A DNA stretch of 64,000 nucleotides from a virus: IMG/VR virus record IMGVR_UViG_3300044617_001715, positions 1-64,000 of that record, one strand, 5' to 3'. The notes beneath the pieces are model-generated. The model had not been told where the DNA came from. It did not search any database and saw only the letters and a program-made list of their open reading frames with translations. The position numbers and the translations under genes were made by a program. This document shows, one piece after another, positions 58,700 through 64,000 of the stretch (position 1 is the stretch's first letter; each line of letters opens with the position of its first letter).

Positions 58700-61255
58700 A
58701 TGGATGAAAGCTATTTTTCTGACGATTTAGATCCCGCAGATTTTCCCTATCTTTACAAAGTCTTACAATCTTTTCCTAAATGCACACGCTCTGGAAACGG
58801 ATGGAAGGCTTGCTGCACAAGTGCATCACACAACGGAGGCAAAGGGGATAACAACCCCAGCCTGTCTATATCAATAGGCCCTAATGGAAAAATATTAGTC
58901 TTTTGTTTTAGTGGCTGCACTACAGACGAGATTGTTTACGGTGCGGGGCTAGAACTCTCCGACTTATTTCGACCATCATTTGAAGATCCCTATCCGCAAC
59001 AAAGCACATCTTCAGAAAAAATTCCTTACAACCCAATGATTACTTTGGTGTACGAAAAGCTTTTAGAACTAGCACCCATTGATCAATCAAAAATTCAAAG
59101 CCTTTATGAACGCGGATTTAATAAAGAGTCATGCAAGACTTTAAATTTTGGAACAATTCAAAGCACACAAAAACTTTCAAGTTTGCAAAACAAATTAGTA
59201 GAACTCTACGGAGATAAACTTGCGGAAGTGCCAGGGTTTATAAAAAACAAAGCAGGCATTACTTTTGTTGGCAGTGATCTTAAAGGATTAATAATACCTC
59301 TTAGAGATATTCAAGGCAGAATAGTTGGATTAAAAACCCGCAGACCTCATGGCGACCCTAAGTATCTTTTATGGTCATCACCATCTGCCAGAGCATTTAC
59401 AACGCTTCATTTTCCTTTAGGGTTTAAAGCAGCTAATCTGATCCGTATAACAGAAGGCGAACTCAAAGCTGACCTAGCTCAAGAAAAAACTAAAGTACCT
59501 ACTATATCTATTTCCGGTGTAAATCAATGGCGAGCCGTATTAGATTGTCTTGATGAAATCAAACCTAAACAAATCTTAATTGCTTTTGACTTTAAAGATG
59601 TGTTGGAAAAACCTCAAATTAAACACACCCTTTGGGAATTCGGAAACGAGCTTATGGGCCGAGGTTTTCAAGTTGGCATTGAAACTTGGAAAGACACTTC
59701 TTGCAAAGGTATTGATGACGCATTAATGGAAAGTCAAGAAATTGTTCCAGACTGGAACTACTTCTCTCAACCTATTTATGTTTGTCCTTCTATCGAAGAA
59801 ATGAACTTTCCAAAAATACCTGATGTAGTTTCTTTTCCTTTAGAGATTTTTCCAAGTTACCTACAAGACTTTGTAAAAACCCAATCACAACTAATAGGAT
59901 GCCCACAAGACTTTATCATTGCCAGCTTGTTTTGTTCTTACGCAAGAAGCCTTGGTAGCTCAAGAGCTGTTAGCTTTCGTCCTGGTTGGCTTCTTTTAGC
60001 AAATCTTTACATGTGTGTTGTTGGCGATCCTACTACGGGAAAAACTCCCGGAACACAGGTAGCTTTAAAACCTTTGTTTAATTTTCAACAACGAGAAAGA
60101 AAACGATACAGAGAAGATGTTGTTAAATACGAAGATGCAATGACACTATACAAAGCCGAACTAACTGAATCAAAAACAAAAAAAGCTGTACCTAAAAAAC
60201 CAAACAAACCAAAAAACAAATTACGAATTTTTACTACGGATGTGACTACAGAAACTCTTACCAAATACCTTTTTGAAAATTACGAATCTCGCGGCAACGC
60301 TTCGATGCTTATTTTTATTGATGAGCTTGTTGCGTGGTTAGACAAAATGAATAAGTACACTGGTGGTGTTGGATCTGACCGACAGTTTTATATGTCTACT
60401 TACTCTAACTCACCAATCGACTACGGTAGAAAATCGACAGAAGAAGATTTCTCTATCCCCTACCCTTCTCTTACGGTGTTAGGCGGAACTCAAAAAGCAA
60501 AGCTTCATCATTTATCTTCAGACATCAAAGAGGAACTAGGCAATGATAACCTTGATGACGGATTTTTTAGTAGAATGCTTTTTGTCTATCCTACTTTTGT
60601 AAGAACAAAAAGAGTTAATCAAACCCCTGCTCCATTTAATTTTGAACCTTTGTATCAAAGCCTGCAAAAAATCCTTATGCTTCGTCCGGTGTTAGGAGCT
60701 GGTGTAGATACTGATGAATACATTCCTGTATCAGTACCGATTGAAAAAGATGCTCTTGATGCTTTTTGTAATTTTATAAACGCAGACATCGAAGAAATGG
60801 AACAAAAAAGAATTCCATATAAATTAGAATCATCTTGGTCAAAACATGAAGCTACTTTGGCAAAGCTGATTTTAATACTTCACAACATGCACTTAAGCTT
60901 TGAACCTACAGCCGACTTAGACAGTCCAATTAAACTTCAAACCGTTCTCAACGGAATTAAAGCTATACAATATTTTCGAGCACATTTGCTAAAAGTTTAT
61001 CAAGTAGTTAATCACGGACATATTGAAGAAAAAATTGAACAGTTTATAAAAAGTGCTATTACAGATTACGAAGGTAAGTTCCCGTTCCACGACCTTTATC
61101 GAAAAAGATTGTTTGGGGTAAAAGATAAAGAGGACGCACTCAAACTTTGCAAGCTTGCAGAATTGCGAGGCTATGGAAAACTAATTTACCACCGTTCTAA
61201 AAACTCAAAAGAACCTCATGTGTTTCAATTACCACAAAGCAGGGTGAGAGCATAA
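58700..61255 (+). CDS. Primase-helicase (zinc-Toprim-like-DUF3987)
   Basis: The start at 58700 has AAAGGTG upstream; an in-frame TTG at 58655 lies in the terminator T run and is rejected. The 851-residue protein has a zinc-binding primase-like head (CC..H and CFSGC: C39, H44, C69, C73). A DUF3854-like Toprim region follows (about 170-345: GLIIPLRDIQGRIVGLKTRRP, ITEGELKADLA, ISGVNQWRAVL). Next is a DUF3987-type helicase with Walker A GDPTTGKTPG (K448) and Walker B LIFIDEL (D541, E542). It would prime and unwind DNA for the polymerase encoded next. Confidence 0.8.
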   Translation: MDESYFSDDLDPADFPYLYKVLQSFPKCTRSGNGWKACCTSASHNGGKGDNNPSLSISIGPNGKILVFCFSGCTTDEIVYGAGLELSDLFRPSFEDPYPQQSTSSEKIPYNPMITLVYEKLLELAPIDQSKIQSLYERGFNKESCKTLNFGTIQSTQKLSSLQNKLVELYGDKLAEVPGFIKNKAGITFVGSDLKGLIIPLRDIQGRIVGLKTRRPHGDPKYLLWSSPSARAFTTLHFPLGFKAANLIRITEGELKADLAQEKTKVPTISISGVNQWRAVLDCLDEIKPKQILIAFDFKDVLEKPQIKHTLWEFGNELMGRGFQVGIETWKDTSCKGIDDALMESQEIVPDWNYFSQPIYVCPSIEEMNFPKIPDVVSFPLEIFPSYLQDFVKTQSQLIGCPQDFIIASLFCSYARSLGSSRAVSFRPGWLLLANLYMCVVGDPTTGKTPGTQVALKPLFNFQQRERKRYREDVVKYEDAMTLYKAELTESKTKKAVPKKPNKPKNKLRIFTTDVTTETLTKYLFENYESRGNASMLIFIDELVAWLDKMNKYTGGVGSDRQFYMSTYSNSPIDYGRKSTEEDFSIPYPSLTVLGGTQKAKLHHLSSDIKEELGNDNLDDGFFSRMLFVYPTFVRTKRVNQTPAPFNFEPLYQSLQKILMLRPVLGAGVDTDEYIPVSVPIEKDALDAFCNFINADIEEMEQKRIPYKLESSWSKHEATLAKLILILHNMHLSFEPTADLDSPIKLQTVLNGIKAIQYFRAHLLKVYQVVNHGHIEEKIEQFIKSAITDYEGKFPFHDLYRKRLFGVKDKEDALKLCKLAELRGYGKLIYHRSKNSKEPHVFQLPQSRVRA

Positions 61256-61256
61256 A

Positions 61257-63407
61257 ATGAGCAATCTATTTTCCCAAGCAATTGAAATTAATTACAATGG
61301 AACACCTTTAGAAAAAGGAATAATTTCTTTTGATACCGAAACAGTTCTAATAGAAAACAATGGCAAAGTTCCTGAGTTAGTTTTGTGTTCTGCATCTGAC
61401 GGAAACCGAACTATTGTTTTTTCTAGAAGTCAAATGGTTCAATTCTTAGATGATCATTACACCTGCACTTTAGCTTTTCATAATGCAGCGTTTGATGTTT
61501 TGGTTATTGCTCCGTATTATCCTAAGATTTTTCATTTTGTAGATGCCAATCTTGTTGGCGATACAATGATCTTAGATATGCTTTTAAGACTTTCAGTAAA
61601 AAAAGGAGAACTAGACACAACAGACTCTGCTGTGTTTCCTAGAAGCTTAGACAAAGTTACAGCAACTTTTGGTAAAGAGCTTTCTATTACAGAACTTCCA
61701 GATAAGTCCTCACCGTATAGAATTCGGTTTGGAGAACTTCTTGGTATAAATGATCTTAATTTAGCTCCCCGTGGATTTTTAGAATACGCAGCAACAGACG
61801 CGTCAACCACCGTAGCTCTTTATAAATTAATGAATCAAAAAGCTTTAACTCTTAGCAAAGAGTTTGGTGTAACAGAAGAAATAGTAAACACCTATGGGCC
61901 TCTTTCGCACTTCTTACAAGTTAAGGCTGCTATAGCTCTTTATCAAATTTCTCTTAATGGAATTCCTTTTGACAAAACTACAGCTCAAAACATTGAAGAA
62001 AATCTAAGAAAAAGTTTACTCTCCGACATTTCTTGGATGGATGAAAATTATCCAGGTCTTTTTAAAAGACAAAAAAAAGGAGAACAAAACTTTATTGTTG
62101 CATCAAAATCGCAGTTGCCTGCAATGAATACTAATATGCTGCGTAAAGAGCTAGATAAAATTTGCGAAGAGTTAGACATTGTAACCCCAAAGTCTGACGG
62201 CAAAAATCCCGAACTAATCACAGTCAAAGGTGCTGCATGGCAAGAGTTTAGGGAACAAGATTTATTAATAGACAAGTTTGTACACTTTAAAGAAAAATCA
62301 AGAATCATTGCATTCTTTGATATGTTTAAAAACGAAGACATTAAAGACAATCGCATTCGTTCTCGTTACGGAATTCTTACTAGAACTGGAAGAACTTCTT
62401 CTTCGGATGTTAATTTACAAAACATTCCTAACAAATATGAATTCAAAACAATATTCAAACCCACTTCAAAATACCTAGTTACTATAGATTACAGTGCAAT
62501 TGAATTAAGAACCTTAGCTTACATATGTGAGACTATGTATGGTCATTCAGTTATGGGAGAAAAAATTAGAGCCGGAGTTGATTTACATTCTTACACGGCA
62601 GCAAGCATTAACAGCATTCCTTACGAAGACTTTATAAACAACAGCTCAGACAAGAAATACAAAAAACTTAGGCAAGAAGCAAAAGCTGCAAACTTTGGAT
62701 TCCCCGGTGGTTTAGGTATTGATACTTTTATTGTTTACGCTGAAACAAAATACGGAGTAGTTTTTACTAAAGATCAAGCGGTTAAGTTTAGAAACAATTT
62801 CTTAAAGAATGTTTTCCCCGAAATAGGTAGATACCTTCAAGAAGATTTGCTTACAGACTTAAGTCAAAACTTAGCTGTACCTTTTGAAACTTGTGCTAAA
62901 GTAATAGCTCAAATTTCTATTACCCCTAAACTTGCAGCTAGCACTATTGCTTCTGTTCTTAAAAACCCAGGCACAGCCAGTGCAGGCAATCGCAATAAAG
63001 TTCATGCTGTATTAGAACAGCTTTTGTTTTGTTCGTTAAATCCTCCTGCAAAAATAAAACAATTAATTAAAGAAGATAAACTTAACCCTGAGCTATACGA
63101 TTTACTGTTTTGTAAAAACGCAATAACAGCAACAGGAAGAATTCGTTCAGGTTGTGCCTACACTCAATCTAAAAATACACCATTCCAAGGCCTTGCTTCT
63201 GACGGAGCTAAACTAGCTTTATACAAACTAATTAAAAACGGTTATAAAGTTTGTGCTTTTGTCCATGACGAAGTAGTTGCAGAAGTTAATTCTCAAGAAG
63301 AAGCTTATGCAATAAAGAAAATTATGGAAGAAGAAATGTCTGTTGTTATGAATAACACTATGCCTGTTGAATGCTCTTTAAAGCTTTCTACTTGCTGGGA
63401 AAAATAA
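61257..63407 (+). CDS. Family A DNA polymerase with 3'-5' exonuclease
   Basis: A 716-residue replicative polymerase starting one base after the helicase gene. The exonuclease motifs are SFDTE (D26, E28), FHNAAFD (D80) and YAATD (Y177, D181). The polymerase motifs are A IDYSAIELR (D411), B RQEAKAANFGFPGG (R472, K476) and C FVHDE (H670, D671, E672). No 5'-nuclease domain is present, which is typical of phage enzymes. Motif B has Phe-Pro-Gly where bacterial Pol I has a Tyr-Gly, as in several phage relatives. Catalytic residues are complete, so it should be active. Confidence 0.95.
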   Translation: MSNLFSQAIEINYNGTPLEKGIISFDTETVLIENNGKVPELVLCSASDGNRTIVFSRSQMVQFLDDHYTCTLAFHNAAFDVLVIAPYYPKIFHFVDANLVGDTMILDMLLRLSVKKGELDTTDSAVFPRSLDKVTATFGKELSITELPDKSSPYRIRFGELLGINDLNLAPRGFLEYAATDASTTVALYKLMNQKALTLSKEFGVTEEIVNTYGPLSHFLQVKAAIALYQISLNGIPFDKTTAQNIEENLRKSLLSDISWMDENYPGLFKRQKKGEQNFIVASKSQLPAMNTNMLRKELDKICEELDIVTPKSDGKNPELITVKGAAWQEFREQDLLIDKFVHFKEKSRIIAFFDMFKNEDIKDNRIRSRYGILTRTGRTSSSDVNLQNIPNKYEFKTIFKPTSKYLVTIDYSAIELRTLAYICETMYGHSVMGEKIRAGVDLHSYTAASINSIPYEDFINNSSDKKYKKLRQEAKAANFGFPGGLGIDTFIVYAETKYGVVFTKDQAVKFRNNFLKNVFPEIGRYLQEDLLTDLSQNLAVPFETCAKVIAQISITPKLAASTIASVLKNPGTASAGNRNKVHAVLEQLLFCSLNPPAKIKQLIKEDKLNPELYDLLFCKNAITATGRIRSGCAYTQSKNTPFQGLASDGAKLALYKLIKNGYKVCAFVHDEVVAEVNSQEEAYAIKKIMEEEMSVVMNNTMPVECSLKLSTCWEK

Positions 63408-63417
63408 CAATTTGTTA

Positions 63418-63446
63418 TTGACTTATTCCTACCTTATTCTTACCAT
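63418..63446 (+). promoter_or_regulatory. Possible promoter for the right-edge gene
   Basis: TTGACT (63418-63423) and TACCAT (63441-63446) are 17 bases apart, just after the polymerase gene. The -10 box ends eight bases before the next ATG, so the transcript could be leaderless. Between them is ATTCCTACCT, which recurs upstream of two other operons. Confidence 0.4.
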
Positions 63447-63454
63447 CTACATAG

Positions 63455-64000
63455 ATGGATCTACTACCCTTGAATGGAATCTGTTACGCAGGGGAAACTA
63501 AAGCTATAACATCTCGCGGTGCTATAGCTTTAGAGCTATTGACTGGAAAAAACAAACTTGAATTCTTAACACCTTGGGGTTTAAAGCCGGGCAAAGTAAT
63601 AGCTAAAGGGCCACAACGATGCAAGACTCTTGTTTTAAGAAGAGCTGGTTGTCATTCACAATACAATCCATTTAGACCCGTCATTCGTGCTGCTCCTGTT
63701 TCTCACGACTTTAATGAATCAGATGAAATACAAACTTCTTGCAATTTATACAAAGAAGATTTTGATCACGGTTTTGTTCACGGAATGACTTTTCGCTATG
63801 GGATTCAATACGAACCTCATAACGAACATGCAAACATTCGAAAGTTTAGTTTTGGTTATAAGGTAAAGCAAAAACATATTCTTACACTTCTTCCTTTTCT
63901 TAATGCTAGACAAGGAAGAGAATGCGTTATTGATAGTCACTCTTCAACTGAAGTTTTTTTTAGAACAAGCTTTGATGCAAAACATTTTCCAAATGAATTT
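63455..64000 (+). CDS. Partial gene beginning with an intein (Hint) domain
   Basis: An open frame of 182 residues runs to the window edge. An in-frame stop lies directly before the ATG, and there is no ribosome binding site. After only nine residues (MDLLPLNGI) comes CYAGETKAITSRG, which fits intein block A (C-x-A-G-D/E-T...T..G). Strand patterns LEFLTPWGLKPGKVIAKG and TLVLRR follow, then a degenerate block B (VIRAAPVSHDF, Ala in place of the usual Thr). DHGFVHGMTFRYG about residue 107 may be a LAGLIDADG-like endonuclease motif. The host protein is unknown because its C-terminal part lies beyond the window. Confidence 0.6.
   Translation, partial: MDLLPLNGICYAGETKAITSRGAIALELLTGKNKLEFLTPWGLKPGKVIAKGPQRCKTLVLRRAGCHSQYNPFRPVIRAAPVSHDFNESDEIQTSCNLYKEDFDHGFVHGMTFRYGIQYEPHNEHANIRKFSFGYKVKQKHILTLLPFLNARQGRECVIDSHSSTEVFFRTSFDAKHFPNEF

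Noticed and set aside
57501-63407. Claim that the phage uses diaminopurine (Z) DNA
   Set aside because: A MazZ-like enzyme and a PolA-type polymerase are not enough; no PurZ or DatZ is present in the window.

Overview
This window is most of the genome of a temperate, long-tailed (siphovirus-like) double-stranded DNA phage of class Caudoviricetes. The evidence is an ordered head and tail morphogenesis module, a tyrosine integrase next to an attP-like site, and a complete replication and recombination module. The DNA is A+T-rich by eye, with a few conspicuously G+C-rich, highly structured intergenic patches. Phage genes lie on both sides of the attP-like core, so this looks like the free or circular form of the phage rather than an integrated prophage. 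Several accessory proteins resemble families I associate with planctomycetes and their phages: a Cys-rich protein beside a glycosyltransferase, a papain-like peptidase beside one-TM coiled-coil proteins, and a secreted protein with an Ig-like N-terminal domain. That host inference is weak and comes from memory.

Layout. (1) 1-7.7 kb, minus strand: small, mostly unrecognised genes, an 844-residue protein that may be a divergent two-barrel RNA polymerase, and an 826-residue protein of unknown role. Between them lie terminator-like hairpins just upstream of ribosome binding sites, a dense cluster of perfect hairpins (1370-1598) and a tRNA-like minihelix (4472-4515). (2) 7.76-34.4 kb, plus strand: portal, prohead protease with fused and internally started scaffold, major capsid protein, decoration-like protein, connector, head closure, tail terminator, two paralogous tail-tube proteins, and a tail chaperone pair with a -1 slippery heptamer. 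Then come a 1307-residue tape measure protein carrying what looks like a DEDDh exonuclease domain, and several large tail-tip or baseplate proteins. (3) 34.4-41.7 kb, plus: Cys-rich protein, glycosyltransferase, repeat-rich tail fibres and receptor-binding paralogues. (4) 41.7-46.06 kb, plus: secreted protein, papain-like peptidase, two paralogous one-TM coiled-coil (holin-like) proteins flanking an HNH nuclease gene, and a second glycosyltransferase. (5) 46.06-47.64 kb: integrase and attP. (6) 47.6-54.8 kb, minus: a tightly coupled operon with a PD-(D/E)XK nuclease, an excisionase-like HTH protein, a MoxR-type AAA+ ATPase and a VWA/metallopeptidase protein. (7) 54.8-64 kb: an A+T-rich gap, then divergent operons. 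One is a YqaJ exonuclease with a small regulator-like gene on the minus strand. The other, on the plus strand, carries a RecT-like annealing protein, a dATP/dGTP diphosphohydrolase, an SSB-like protein preceded by a pseudoknot-forming leader, a primase-helicase, a family A DNA polymerase, and a gene cut by the window edge that begins with an intein (Hint) domain.

How it fits together. Integrase with the HTH excisionase candidate would control lysogeny at a host tRNA-Gln-like gene. The YqaJ/RecT pair, polymerase, primase-helicase and dNTPase would replicate and recombine the genome. The plus-strand late region builds the particle. No terminase and no classical peptidoglycan hydrolase is visible, so these must lie outside the window or be unrecognised. 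The strongest leads for something new are the exonuclease-bearing tape measure protein, the pseudoknot leader of the SSB-like gene, the MoxR/VWA cluster, the hairpin array at 1370-1598 and the intein-bearing gene at the right edge.
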